Source: an uncultured Alphaproteobacteria bacterium (GTDB taxonomy: Bacteria > Pseudomonadota > Alphaproteobacteria > Micropepsales > Micropepsaceae). Taken from it: DNA of 64,000 bases. The DNA is taken from NCBI GenBank assembly GCA_902826695.1, contig CADEFU010000006.1:1-64000 (forward strand), written 5' to 3'. The notes beneath the pieces were generated by a model. That model was not told the DNA's origin. It searched no databases and saw nothing but the letters and a program-made list of their open reading frames with translations. The translations under genes and the position numbers were made by a program. This document shows positions 44,623 through 53,509 of this stretch, piece by piece. Each line of letters starts with the position of its first letter. Positions within the stretch are counted from its first letter, which is position 1.

Positions 44623-46545
44623 TCAACGCCGGCCGGGGGCGAAGTTGGTGCGGCGAACCTCGCGGATTGCGCGAGGGTTGATTTGGCCTTCGACGATCTC
44701 GTAGCCCATGAGCGCGAAGGTGCGGCCGCGCAGGAAGATCGGTCTCGCGTTGCCGTACCAGTCGACGCACGAGGCGCGGCAGTTGTCGTTCGTGCTGCGC
44801 ACGTCGCTCGAGAACAGCTCGCCCAGAGGCATAAAGCGGCGATTCTCGCGGCGTAGGAACGTGATGGCGGCGGAGCCTTCGACGAGTTGACCGTAGCCGG
44901 GGCGGCCGGCGCGCGTCACCGGGAGGCCCAAGATGCCGGCGCCTTCACGTTCCGGTTTGAAGAAGAACGCGTGGCTGCGTGTTTCGCCTTGGGTTGCGCT
45001 TTCCAGCGTGTAGCGGTCGCCCAGTTGCGGGCGCCAGCCTTGCGTGAGTTCGATCGCTTGGAACGTGAGGTTGCGCTGATTGGCGCCGATGACGACGGCG
45101 TCGTCGCCCATCGCTTCAATGCGGTCGACGCCGTGCTCGAGCGGAAGCTGCGTCAGGCCGCGGCCGCGCACGTTGGCGATCACGACGCCGCCGTTGGCGC
45201 CGCCGGGCGAACCCCAGCTGTTGCCGGTGCCGTAGAGCAGATAGTTGCCGACATAGCGGTTCTGGAACGCCCAGGCGTTGCCCGGCGGGCGCGGGAGTTC
45301 GCGATAATGGCCGCGTTCGATCACGTCGGTACCGTCACCGAAGTCGCGCAACGGAAAGCGCACGAGCGCGATGTCGCCGGACGAGAATTCCGGATTCCAC
45401 ATCGCGTCGCCACCGCCGTCGCTGCGCACAAGTACGTTCAGCACACCGTCTTCCCAATCTTCGCGAAACGAGAATTGGTCGACGGGGGCGCCGTGCGCGA
45501 TGACGGCCGAAGGCGCGCTGCCGTCGAGCGGCAGACGGTAGAGCATCGATTGTTGGCGCCGTTCAGCCTGCGGGCGCCACCAGCCGTAGTCCGTCACCCA
45601 AACATAGACCGCATGCGCCGAGACGTAGAACGTGCGCCCTGCGGGGCCGAGCACGCTGGTTGCGCGGCAACGGAGGTCGGGCGCCAGGAGATCGCATTCG
45701 GTGACGGTGTGAATCGCGTCGATCGAGGCGCGCTCGGGATCTTCCCATTGCTTAGGGATGTAGATGTCGCTGGCGCCGACGATGCGCTGGAACGGCGCGG
45801 CGGGGTTGCCCGACCAGCGCCGGACGGCGGGCATCCAGTCGGTCGAGGCTTCGGCGTTGTAGGGAACGTAGAGCGGCGAATAAACGATGAGACGCGTGCC
45901 GATCAGGCGCGAAGCGTAGTTGCGCGACGAATAGTAGTCGTTCGATTTCAGATGATACGCATCTTCGAAACGCAAGCGGCCGTCGGCCGAGAGGCGGAAG
46001 CGGTTGATCTCCGTGCCACCGCGGCCATAGCTGTAGCCAATGACGACGATGCGGTCGCCCGCGATCAGCATTTCGTCGTACCAGTCGCTCGACGGGTTCA
46101 CGCCGGGCGGGAAGGCGTCGATATAGTCGACGGGGCGCAATTCGCCGTTGCGGGTCGAGACCGTGAACAGGCGGCCGCGGCGCAGGATCACCAAGATGTC
46201 GCCCCGCACCTTCACGATGCCACCCTCGTCGACGCCGGCTTCTTGCGTGTTCGTGATGCTGTCGTCGGCTTCCTTCGCGGGTGCTGCGGCGGCGTCGGTT
46301 GCAGCTTCGGCAGGAGCCGGTGCGGCTTGGGGTTGGGCGTAACCGGAGCTCTTCTGTCGGCGCGCTTCCTGGCGCTTGGCGCGCTCGGCGAGGTAGCGGC
46401 GGAACGCTTCCTCGGACTTGAACGGGAGCATCTTCGCGTGGGGGCTGTTGCGCCAACTCGTCCAGCTGCTTTCGGCGGATACGGTTGGGGCGAGCACGCA
46501 GGCGAGTGCGAATGCGACGGCGATCAGTTTGACGAGTGCCTTCAT
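44623..46545 (-). CDS. Secreted beta-propeller domain protein
   Basis: This is a 640-residue exported protein with a signal peptide (about residues 1-24, ending VSA-ES). An Ala/Lys/Arg-rich linker region to about residue 100 is followed by a large propeller. The opening ITNTQEAGVDEGGIVKVRGD is the signature of the Beta_propel family (N-x-Q-x-x-G-V-D-E-x-x-I-V-K) seen in archaea and some bacteria. Later blades include YVWVTDYGWWRPQ, NRYVGNYLLYGTGN and GVDRIEAMGDDAVVIG. Cysteines occur in pairs (TECDLLAPDLRC; NCRASC). The ligand is unknown. The regulator gene lies upstream on the same strand, 123 bp away. Confidence 0.85.
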   Translation of the reverse strand: MKALVKLIAVAFALACVLAPTVSAESSWTSWRNSPHAKMLPFKSEEAFRRYLAERAKRQEARRQKSSGYAQPQAAPAPAEAATDAAAAPAKEADDSITNTQEAGVDEGGIVKVRGDILVILRRGRLFTVSTRNGELRPVDYIDAFPPGVNPSSDWYDEMLIAGDRIVVIGYSYGRGGTEINRFRLSADGRLRFEDAYHLKSNDYYSSRNYASRLIGTRLIVYSPLYVPYNAEASTDWMPAVRRWSGNPAAPFQRIVGASDIYIPKQWEDPERASIDAIHTVTECDLLAPDLRCRATSVLGPAGRTFYVSAHAVYVWVTDYGWWRPQAERRQQSMLYRLPLDGSAPSAVIAHGAPVDQFSFREDWEDGVLNVLVRSDGGGDAMWNPEFSSGDIALVRFPLRDFGDGTDVIERGHYRELPRPPGNAWAFQNRYVGNYLLYGTGNSWGSPGGANGGVVIANVRGRGLTQLPLEHGVDRIEAMGDDAVVIGANQRNLTFQAIELTQGWRPQLGDRYTLESATQGETRSHAFFFKPEREGAGILGLPVTRAGRPGYGQLVEGSAAITFLRRENRRFMPLGELFSSDVRSTNDNCRASCVDWYGNARPIFLRGRTFALMGYEIVEGQINPRAIREVRRTNFAPGRR

Positions 46546-46668
46546 GGCACACCTCTCCTCGAAGGTTGCGGGGCGGACGGTCGTCTGCGATTTCGGTGAA
46601 AGTGTGTCGGGCGCATGGCAATTGAGTTGCGGCTGCCTGCGGCAAAGCGTCGATGCGCGCGCATCAAC

Positions 46669-48513
46669 CTAAACGCCGAACCTGTCCTTCGGGAGCTGCG
46701 CGTGCTTGGTGCATTCGGCTTTGAAATCGTACAAGGGCGCGAGTTCCGCGGCGCAGTCGGGCCAAAGTCCGGTCGCCAACCAGTACTCGACGAGACCCAG
46801 GCGGGCGCAGAGTTTTGCGAAGCGCGGGTCGCGGCGCAACTCCGGATAGGGTGCGTAGAACAGGATCGCCGTGCGATAGGCGTGGATGCCCATCGTGTCG
46901 CGCTCATCGCCGGCGGGGCCGAATTTGGCGCGCTCGGCGATCGCGTAGGCTTCGTCGACGGCGCCGAGATGGGCGGCATAGACGAGCGCATCGAGGCTTA
47001 GTCGCCCGGTCTTCTCGACGCGGCGGCGCGCGGATTCCGCCGAACTGTGCGCGGCATCAGGGCCGCCCGTGCGCATGGCTTCTACCAGGCGTGCGGCACG
47101 TTCGAACTCGCGCAATGGAAACTTCGCGAGGCGGGCCGGTTCGACGAGTGCGTCGATCGCAGTCCAGTCCTTTTGATGCGCGTAAAGCAGCATCAACAGC
47201 ATCGCGACGCCTTGCACGTCTGGAAACTGCGTGTGCGTGTGTTCGAGGCGCTTGCGCGCTTCGTCGTAGCGGCCCGCGACCAACAGGCATTGGCCCCAAA
47301 AGTTTGCAACGATCGGATCGAAGGCGTCGAGTTCGTAGGCGCGTTCACAAAGATCGACAGCTTCGCGCGCGCGGCCCACGCCTTGGGTGTGAACAGCGGC
47401 GGTGATCAGGCCGTAGGCATCCGATGGCGCGGCGCGCATGATGCGGGCGATGGCGTCGCCGGTTTCGACGAAGGCGCCGTAAGGCGGCAGAAGCAGATAT
47501 TCCGCCATGCGCGCGGCTGGGTTGCGCTCATCGCGCGCGTAAGCCTCGGCGATTTCCTTGCCTATGATGGATGCCACGGCAGCGCGGTGTTTGTAGGGGA
47601 TGAAGTGATAGAGGAAGGCGCGGCGTTGCGCGAGCTTGCCCCAAGCATCGGCGAAATGCGGGGCACGCTTCGTCACCTCTTCAAGCAAGCCGATGTTCTC
47701 GACGATCCGCGCAGGTACGAGATCGGGACGAAGCGCGCGCAGGAAGAGGTCGTAAGTCGCGGGATCGACCGCTGCGGGCGCAACGCTCGAGAATGCGCGT
47801 TGCAGAGCTGCCGCCAGACTTTCGGCGATTTCGTCTTGGACGGCGAAGATGTCGGCAAGGTCGCGGTCGTAGGTGCCCGACCAAAGCGTCGTATGCGAAG
47901 AGGCTTCGACAAGGTGCGCCGCGATCCTGACTCGATCGGCCGATCTGCGGACGGAGCCGTCGAGCATGTGCGTACATCTCAGCGCGCGGGCAGCTTCGCC
48001 TTTGCGCTCGCCCGCGAACTGGAAGCTCGACGTCCGGCCAATGACCTTGATTTTCGTGCCGCGGGCGACCCGCTGAATGATTTCGTCGCTGATCCCTTCG
48101 GAGAAGAAGTCCATCTCAGTGTCGTTCGACAAATTATCGAACGGCAGAACGGCCAGTAGCGGCGTGTCCGAGGGCTGCACCCCCGAGACGTCCACCGTCA
48201 CCGTCAGTTGATAGCCACGCCCAGGCACGGTTGCGATCGCGCGAGCGCCCAGCGCTTTCCTCAGCGTGCTGATTTGAACTTGGAGGTTGTTCTCATCGAC
48301 GGTGAGGCCCGGCCAGCCAGCGGTGAGCAGCTCTGTCTTCGTCGCGACCGCGCCTCGCCGCTCGGCGAGCGCCAGCAGCACGTCGAACGCGCGGGCGCCG
48401 ATGGTTACGACATCGCCGTTGATCCTCAATTCGCGCTGCGCCATGCGCAGTTCGAGATGGGGATGCAACACGGCTTGCGACGGCGCGGATGATCGGTTTG
48501 TGACTCTGCTCAC
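46669..48513 (-). CDS. Winged-helix regulator with TolB-like and TPR regions
   Basis: This is a 614-residue one-component regulator. Residues about 20-110 form an OmpR/CadC-type winged helix (ELRINGDVVTIGARAFDVLL, VDENNLQVQISTLRKALG, TVPGRGYQLT). Residues about 118-255 resemble the N-terminal domain shared by TolB and adenylate-cyclase-associated proteins (LLAVLPFDNLSNDTEMDFFS, FAVQDEIAESLAAALQ). The rest is helical, TPR-like. No transmembrane segment links the parts, unlike CadC. The start is GTG 48513; an ATG at codon 24 would remove only a disordered tail. Likely target: the adjacent beta-propeller gene. Confidence 0.85.
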   Translation of the reverse strand: MSRVTNRSSAPSQAVLHPHLELRMAQRELRINGDVVTIGARAFDVLLALAERRGAVATKTELLTAGWPGLTVDENNLQVQISTLRKALGARAIATVPGRGYQLTVTVDVSGVQPSDTPLLAVLPFDNLSNDTEMDFFSEGISDEIIQRVARGTKIKVIGRTSSFQFAGERKGEAARALRCTHMLDGSVRRSADRVRIAAHLVEASSHTTLWSGTYDRDLADIFAVQDEIAESLAAALQRAFSSVAPAAVDPATYDLFLRALRPDLVPARIVENIGLLEEVTKRAPHFADAWGKLAQRRAFLYHFIPYKHRAAVASIIGKEIAEAYARDERNPAARMAEYLLLPPYGAFVETGDAIARIMRAAPSDAYGLITAAVHTQGVGRAREAVDLCERAYELDAFDPIVANFWGQCLLVAGRYDEARKRLEHTHTQFPDVQGVAMLLMLLYAHQKDWTAIDALVEPARLAKFPLREFERAARLVEAMRTGGPDAAHSSAESARRRVEKTGRLSLDALVYAAHLGAVDEAYAIAERAKFGPAGDERDTMGIHAYRTAILFYAPYPELRRDPRFAKLCARLGLVEYWLATGLWPDCAAELAPLYDFKAECTKHAQLPKDRFGV

Positions 48514-48609
48514 GGCGGCGGGGGGCTTCAGGCGGTTTCAGGTGGCTTAAGTACACGGATCGGTCACGCCGCCATATCTGTTGCTGGTCACAAAGTGGAG
48601 AGACGACAG

Positions 48610-48717
48610 ATGTTCCGTAAAATCCTGCATTCTTGGAGTGCCGCCTTCGCCAGCACGATACTGACGGTCTACTGGTTCGCATACGTGGTGATGATCGCCT
48701 CCGATCGCTTGGCGTAA
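48610..48717 (+). CDS. Possible 35-aa membrane miniprotein
   Basis: This short ORF encodes MFRKILHSWSAAFASTILTV and a further 15 residues, with one hydrophobic helix (about residues 12-29) flanked by basic residues. GGAGAG lies 7 nt before the ATG. Codon use is compatible with coding. Without homologues this remains tentative. It sits between the divergent regulator and a secreted protein gene. Confidence 0.4.
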   Translation: MFRKILHSWSAAFASTILTVYWFAYVVMIASDRLA

Positions 48718-48806
48718 GGCGCAACCCATGATTGCGACCGACAATGGCAAGAATCCCCTAGACTCCGCACAAGCGATTCGCCCGGCGGGGTGGAACGGGG
48801 GTGCAC

Positions 48807-49457
48807 ATGACTTTGATATGGAAGTGGTCTTGGGAGATCGCGCTGGCGCTGATCGTGGTGTCGGTGAGCGTTGCGACCTATTCGTTCGCGCAGAACCGGC
48901 AACTCACCTACGCGCCCTGCCTTGCGCAAGTGATGACGGCGCTCAGAGCCGACCCGGCGGCTGCACAGCTGCAAAAGGCTTCGATCGCATCGGTGCCTCG
49001 CGCTGAGGCGTGCGCCGTGTCGGAAGACGTTGCGCGCGCGGCGAACGAGGCGATCACCGACATGCTCGTTGCCGACAAGACTCTGTTTGCGCGGTTGCCG
49101 AAGCTGTTGGCGGACGCGGGAATGGACTGCCGCTCGGACAAGCAGTCCGTCGTGTGCGACTGCAAGTCCAGCGGGCCCTTTGCGATCGCCAATCCAAGCG
49201 AAACGTGCAAGTCGCTCGTCGATCTGCCTCTGCCGTTGAAGCGGGCGCTCAGCGTCGCGGCGACGCGACAGCCGGCCGTGCGCAAAGCATCATTCAGCAA
49301 ACCCGTCACCTACATCGTGCGCGTTGCCTATGCGACGACGATGTTCGAACGTGAAGCGACGCCGCTGCCGCCGGTCGCGAACGAGGGCGAGGACGAGGAC
49401 GAGGACGACGGCGGACCGGTAGTGACGCAAATCGTCAACACGGGCGTTCAGTGGTGA
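48807..49457 (+). CDS. Anchored periplasmic protein of unknown function, Cys-rich
   Basis: This 216-residue protein has an N-terminal hydrophobic segment (WEIALALIVVSVSVATYSFA) acting as signal or anchor. The mature part holds six Cys (PCLAQ, EACAV, DCRS, CDC, TCKS). It ends in an acidic run (EGEDEDEDDGG) and a short hydrophobic tail. ATG 48807 was preferred to the GTG two codons earlier. No family is recognised. It is convergent with the serine hydrolase, overlapping by 10 bp. Confidence 0.6.
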   Translation: MTLIWKWSWEIALALIVVSVSVATYSFAQNRQLTYAPCLAQVMTALRADPAAAQLQKASIASVPRAEACAVSEDVARAANEAITDMLVADKTLFARLPKLLADAGMDCRSDKQSVVCDCKSSGPFAIANPSETCKSLVDLPLPLKRALSVAATRQPAVRKASFSKPVTYIVRVAYATTMFEREATPLPPVANEGEDEDEDDGGPVVTQIVNTGVQW

Positions 49458-50509
49458 GGGGCGAGCAGCGCTTCCGCCACCAGCATGTTGGCGTCGCGTG
49501 AAAGCCTGCGCAACATCGGTATGTCGACGCGATTGACGGTGAGAAATAGGCCTTTGCGCCGGGACGGGGCTAGGATCACGTAGTTCATGAAACCTCCGCC
49601 GCCGCCGGTTTTCTGAAGCACAAGCACGCCGTTCAGACGCATGCGGAGCCAACCCATGGCGATGGCATCCATGGGGCCTGCCATATCGAGGTTGAGGACG
49701 CGCTTGAGCGCCTGGCGTTCGACGATCGCATCTTGCGCGACGGCGCGCGGCGTGTCGGCCGGTGCTTCGAGTTCAGCGCGCATCCAACGGGCCATGTCGC
49801 TTGCGGTCGAATAGAGACCACCCATGGCTGCGAACTCGTAGGTGGGCATGCAGGGGTGCGTTGCCGGCAAGAGGCGCTCGCACTGCGACGGCGTGGGATT
49901 GAGCGTCGTGTCGGCGAGCGCGAGCGGGCCGGTGATGTGGCGCTTCAGTAGCGCTTCGTAGCTTGTGCTTGCGGCGTTGCTCAGTGCGTCACCCAGAAAC
50001 GTGTAGGCGGCGTTCGAATATTCGGCGACAAGTGCGGGAGGTCTGCGCAGCTTGAAGCGTGCCAGCCAGCGCCAGCGTGCGGCGACGCTCAACCCCGGCG
50101 GCAGATCGCGCGGCAGACCACTCATATGCGCCGTCAGATCACGCAATGTGATGGCGCGGCCGGCGCGCGGGACGGGCACACGCATCCGCGGCGGCGCGTG
50201 GGCTTGCAGCGTGTCGTCTAGGCGCACGCGGCCTTGGGCGATCAGCGTTGCGAGCAATTCGCCCGTCATCACCTTGGTGAGCGAGTTGATGCGGACTAGG
50301 CTCCGCTCGTTTGCGTTGATGCCTTCGACGTACGTGCGCTCGCCGTCGACGACGACCGCGATCATCGCGGTGGCGCCGGAGGCGGCGTGCATGGCGCCCA
50401 GCCTTTGGGCGAGGTCCGGGCGCATGGCTTCGGCGCGGACCGCTGTCGCAAGCACGGCGAAAAGAGCGGCGAAAAGCCAGGTTCTCACGGATCGCATTTT
50501 GGTCGCCAT
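49448..50509 (-). CDS. Serine hydrolase, class C beta-lactamase/AmpH-like
   Basis: This is a periplasmic penicillin-binding-type hydrolase. It has a signal peptide (ending VRA-EA, about residue 27). The catalytic S-x-x-K is SLTK in RINSLTKVMTG, the Y-x-N motif is YSN in VAEYSNAAYTFLG, and the KTG triad is in VLQKTGGGGGF. These place it with AmpC/AmpH/EstB-like enzymes that cut muropeptide stems or esters. Length is 353 residues, a usual size. Its start is only 34 bp from that of the divergent dipeptidase gene, so the two share a promoter region. Confidence 0.9.
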   Translation of the reverse strand: MATKMRSVRTWLFAALFAVLATAVRAEAMRPDLAQRLGAMHAASGATAMIAVVVDGERTYVEGINANERSLVRINSLTKVMTGELLATLIAQGRVRLDDTLQAHAPPRMRVPVPRAGRAITLRDLTAHMSGLPRDLPPGLSVAARWRWLARFKLRRPPALVAEYSNAAYTFLGDALSNAASTSYEALLKRHITGPLALADTTLNPTPSQCERLLPATHPCMPTYEFAAMGGLYSTASDMARWMRAELEAPADTPRAVAQDAIVERQALKRVLNLDMAGPMDAIAMGWLRMRLNGVLVLQKTGGGGGFMNYVILAPSRRKGLFLTVNRVDIPMLRRLSRDANMLVAEALLAPHH

Positions 50510-50543
50510 TTGAGCAGGGCGAATTAGGCGCTATTGTGACGTC

Positions 50544-51287
50544 ATGCTGAGACTAGCTCTTTTGGTTGCCGTCATCATCGGTTTCGCTGCCCCGGCCCAT
50601 GCGGCGGACGTGCCGCTCGTATACCTGCGCGACGTCGATCCTTCGATCGCGCAGGACATTCGCTATGCGACGAAGGACAATTTCACCGGGTTCAAGGTCC
50701 CGGGATATCTGGCCGGCGAGTGCTTGTTGCTTGGGCCCGTGGCGAAGGCGTTGAAGAAGGTGCAGGCGGATCTGATGGAGCGCGGGCTTTCGCTCAAGGT
50801 CTACGACTGCTACCGGCCGCAGAAGGCGGTCGACGCTTTCGTCGCTTGGGCGAACTCGGCCGCGCCGGGCGTGTCGCGATTCTTTCCGCGTACGCCCAAG
50901 GGCGAGTTGCTGAAGAAGGGGTACATCGAACCCGTTTCCAACCATTCGCGTGGCGCGGCGGTGGACGTAACGCTCGTGGCCGCGTTCGCGGCATCAGCGA
51001 AACCGTTCGATCCGTTGAAAACATATGGCGGCTGCATAGGACCGCAAGGGCAACGCGCGCCGGACAATAGCCTCGACATGGGGACCGGCTACGATTGCTT
51101 CGACGAGATGGCCGCCACCGATGCGAACGTCTCGCCCCCGCAGAAGAAGCTGCGCAAAGCCCTTCTCGATGCGATGTCGAAACACGGATTCAAGAACTAC
51201 AAGGGCGAGTGGTGGCACTTCGGCTATCCGCCTGCGGAGAAGGCGCCGGTGCTGAACGTCGACGTCACCGGTTATCCGAAACACTAG
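50544..51287 (+). CDS. D-alanyl-D-alanine dipeptidase, VanX/DdpX type (M15D)
   Basis: This is a zinc dipeptidase that hydrolyses D-Ala-D-Ala; chromosomal DdpX-like enzymes use it as nutrient or in wall turnover. It has a signal peptide (about residues 1-20, ending HAA-DV), the catalytic Arg in VYDCYRPQKAVDAF, zinc ligands in SNHSRGAAVDV (S-x-H-x-x-G-x-A-x-D), and the catalytic Glu plus zinc His in GEWWHFGY. Length is 247 residues. The export signal argues for a periplasmic enzyme rather than a cytoplasmic vancomycin-resistance VanX; no vanHA genes are near. Confidence 0.92.
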   Translation: MLRLALLVAVIIGFAAPAHAADVPLVYLRDVDPSIAQDIRYATKDNFTGFKVPGYLAGECLLLGPVAKALKKVQADLMERGLSLKVYDCYRPQKAVDAFVAWANSAAPGVSRFFPRTPKGELLKKGYIEPVSNHSRGAAVDVTLVAAFAASAKPFDPLKTYGGCIGPQGQRAPDNSLDMGTGYDCFDEMAATDANVSPPQKKLRKALLDAMSKHGFKNYKGEWWHFGYPPAEKAPVLNVDVTGYPKH

Positions 51288-51297
51288 GCGGGGCGGC

Positions 51298-51876
51298 ATG
51301 ACAGTGCTTTTGACACGGCGCGCGGCGCTTGCGGGTGCGGTTGCGGCGAGTATCACCGCTGCCGAGGCCGACGCGCCGGTCGATGTCGTCGTGACGCGAT
51401 CGCGGATCGCGCGCGCCGGCAATTTGCGTGTCAGGCGCGCTGTCGGTCGCAATGGAATCGTGCTCGACAAGCGCGAGGGCGACGGCGGCACGCCTGCGGG
51501 CATTTGGCCGCTGCGCGAGGTGCTCTACCGGCCGGACCGGCTCGCGATGCCGGTAACACGGTTGCCGGTGCGGCCGCTTCAGCCTTACGACGGGTGGTGC
51601 GATGCCCCGGGCGATGCGCGCTACAACAAGCCGGTGCGGCTGCCCTACCCCGCCAGCGCCGAGCAGCTTTGGCGCGGCGATCATTTGTACGATCTGATCG
51701 TCGTCGTCGGCTACAACGACGCGCCGGTCGTGCCGGGCAAGGGCAGCGCGATCTTCCTCCACTTGGCGCGCAGCGATTATGCACCGACCGCCGGGTGCGT
51801 TGCGTTCGCGCGTGGGCATGTGCTTTCGATCCTAGCGCGCATCGATATGCGGTCGCGGTTGATCGTCCAGGCGTAG
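51298..51876 (+). CDS. L,D-transpeptidase (YkuD) family protein
   Basis: This is a 192-residue exported protein with a twin-arginine-like start (LTRRAALAGAVAASI). The YkuD domain has the catalytic motif H-x-x-R-S-D-Y-A-P-T-A-G-C-V-A-F, with nucleophile Cys and the upstream His in FLHLARSD. This is the short variant lacking the LysM region of ErfK. Enzymes of this type cross-link peptidoglycan stems or attach proteins to them. It begins 10 bp after the dipeptidase stop; together with the serine hydrolase they form a wall-remodelling cluster. Confidence 0.88.
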   Translation: MTVLLTRRAALAGAVAASITAAEADAPVDVVVTRSRIARAGNLRVRRAVGRNGIVLDKREGDGGTPAGIWPLREVLYRPDRLAMPVTRLPVRPLQPYDGWCDAPGDARYNKPVRLPYPASAEQLWRGDHLYDLIVVVGYNDAPVVPGKGSAIFLHLARSDYAPTAGCVAFARGHVLSILARIDMRSRLIVQA

Positions 51877-51997
51877 AGGCCGTCGGGCGTGGCACCGCCG
51901 TCCTCCCCGTCAATCTTGCGCAACGTCTTGAGGAATACGCGGCGCGCGGCCTATTCGCGGGCGGCGTGTCCTCGGGATGGAAGCGCGAGGGTCGTTC

Positions 51998-52765
51998 TCA
52001 TCTAACGTCCCTCTTTGCCTTGTTGTATTCGTCGATCGTCAGCATGCCGCTGGGGCGCGGCGCCGGATCCGTGTAGCCCGCCGGCCTGAGCCACGAATAG
52101 AGGAAGTCCGGCAGCGTACCGCCGCCTTCGAAATCGAGATCGTTGAGGGATTTGTAGAGAATGGTGCGCCCAGTGGACGTGTCGGCGCCTTGCGTGCCGG
52201 AGTGGGCGTAGCGGCGCCCGATCTCGTCGCGCAACGGCTTGTAGGCGTTCTTCATGTCGCTCACATCCATTTGCTGCTTCAATTTCAGCTTCACGAAGGC
52301 AAGCACTTTCGCGCGACGAATCGGAGATTTTTTGTAGTACGCGACGATCTTGTTGAAGCCGGACGCGTCCTCCGACCACGCGGTTTCCATATTGAGCGGC
52401 GGGTCGAGTGCCTCTTGGAACACGCGCTTGGCGGCGCCAGATGTCGGATAGGTCACCAACTCCGCGGCGTCGCTGCCTTCTATCGTTACGAAGATCCTGC
52501 GGTACAGGCTTTGTGTCAGTTCGTTGAGAAGGTCCCCTTCCTTGTCGTCGATCGTGCCCACGCTTTCGCCGGGAAGCGGCTTCTTGATTGCCGCCACGAT
52601 GGCGCGTGCATCGGACTCCCGCAAAGTGGTGCCCGGCGAGGTGTTGACTTTGAGCGCCGCAAACGTCGCCGGATTCAGACCTTTGACCTTGCCGTCAAGA
52701 GCCTCCTCAGCGTGCGCGAGGGCGGTTGTACCCAACAAGGTAACGGCAGCTATGAGTGTGCGCAT
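51998..52765 (-). CDS. Secreted protein of unknown function
   Basis: This is a 255-residue protein with a signal peptide (MRTLIAAVTLLGTTALAHA, cleavage near residue 20). The mature part is mostly helical and charged (DLLNELTQSLYRRIFVTIEG; KVLAFVKLKLKQQMDVSD), without cysteines, and ends in IDEYNKAKRDVR. The start is ATG 52765; the upstream in-frame stretch is low quality. No homology is recognised. Confidence 0.65.
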   Translation of the reverse strand: MRTLIAAVTLLGTTALAHAEEALDGKVKGLNPATFAALKVNTSPGTTLRESDARAIVAAIKKPLPGESVGTIDDKEGDLLNELTQSLYRRIFVTIEGSDAAELVTYPTSGAAKRVFQEALDPPLNMETAWSEDASGFNKIVAYYKKSPIRRAKVLAFVKLKLKQQMDVSDMKNAYKPLRDEIGRRYAHSGTQGADTSTGRTILYKSLNDLDFEGGGTLPDFLYSWLRPAGYTDPAPRPSGMLTIDEYNKAKRDVR

Positions 52766-52850
52766 GAACGGCTCCTGTTCTATTGGGGCGATTCTGAGCA
52801 GCGGCGGCGGCTGCGCGAATACCGCAATTGGGGTATGCGGCAGGCGGCAG

Positions 52851-53210
52851 CTATTCGTCCAAAAACTTCCACGTATCGGCGCCGTCAAAGGGGCGGATGC
52901 GGGCTTTGGCGAGCACTTCGGGGTCGCTCATGCGCATGTTGACGCCCATGCGGTCGTAGGCCGGATCGACCGCGGTCCAATGGGTGAAGCAGCCGCACGT
53001 CTTGCAACGATGGAAGACGATGGCGTTGTCGCCCCACATGTACGTGTCGGTCGGCGGCGGCGATGGCGTGAAGCGTACTTGGCGCGGCGAATAATACGCC
53101 AGAATCGCGCCGGTGCGCCGACAAATCGAGCAGTTGCACGACGTCACCTCGGTGGGCGCTGTTTCGACTTCAATGCGGATGGCGCCGCAGTGGCAGGTGA
53201 GTTCTGGCAT
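52851..53210 (-). CDS. GFA/CENP-V family zinc-binding protein
   Basis: This is a 119-residue protein of the glutathione-dependent formaldehyde-activating enzyme fold (Mss4-like). Zinc cysteines are seen in CHCGA (residues 6-8), CNCSICRRTGA (about 25-30), and CKTCGC (about 69-74). Most members are not formaldehyde-activating enzymes and have no proven function. It is upstream of and co-oriented with the preceding secreted protein gene, 85 bp away. Confidence 0.9.
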   Translation of the reverse strand: MPELTCHCGAIRIEVETAPTEVTSCNCSICRRTGAILAYYSPRQVRFTPSPPPTDTYMWGDNAIVFHRCKTCGCFTHWTAVDPAYDRMGVNMRMSDPEVLAKARIRPFDGADTWKFLDE

Positions 53211-53316
53211 GGCTCTCGCTCTCGCATGTGTTGATGGGCTCGATCAACGCAAGACGGTCTCATTACCGGAAGCAGCGAAAACTCGACAGATCATTGACTG
53301 AATCGAGGCCTGCGCC

Positions 53317-53326
53317 GAAACGTTTC
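53317..53326 (+). promoter_or_regulatory. Candidate LacI-type operator before tkt
   Basis: GAAACGTTTC is a perfect palindrome with the central CG typical of LacI-family operators, 184 bp upstream of tkt in a 299-bp gap that otherwise holds no gene. Alphaproteobacterial CceR, a LacI-type regulator, controls central-carbon genes of this kind. A TTGACG at 53381-53386 could be a -35 element downstream of it. Confidence 0.35.
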
Positions 53327-53509
53327 AGTTCGTTACGGCATTCCTCCCCAAATGTCGCAGAATTGCAGGGGTTTGCGGGGTTGACGCGAAGCGTATGCGC
53401 GCCGCATGGTCCGCCCGCTTTTCCGGCCTTTTGCACCCCAAGGTCACGGAACCCGGCCAACTCCTGGGCGGGCGTGGCTTGAGGTCTTGGCCATGAGACA
53501 CGAACACAC

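Noticed and set aside
44887-46599. A 570-codon plus-strand ORF opposite the beta-propeller gene
   Set aside because: Ala/Arg/Asp-rich antisense sequence typical of GC-rich genomes, without a start signal or domain; the minus-strand protein has a signal peptide and family motif.
50544-51287. VanX-like gene as evidence for vancomycin resistance
   Set aside because: It is exported and has no vanH, vanA or vanRS neighbours; chromosomal DdpX-type enzymes explain it better.
53228-53482. An 84-codon ORF upstream of tkt
   Set aside because: It has no ribosome binding site and overlaps the probable regulatory region.
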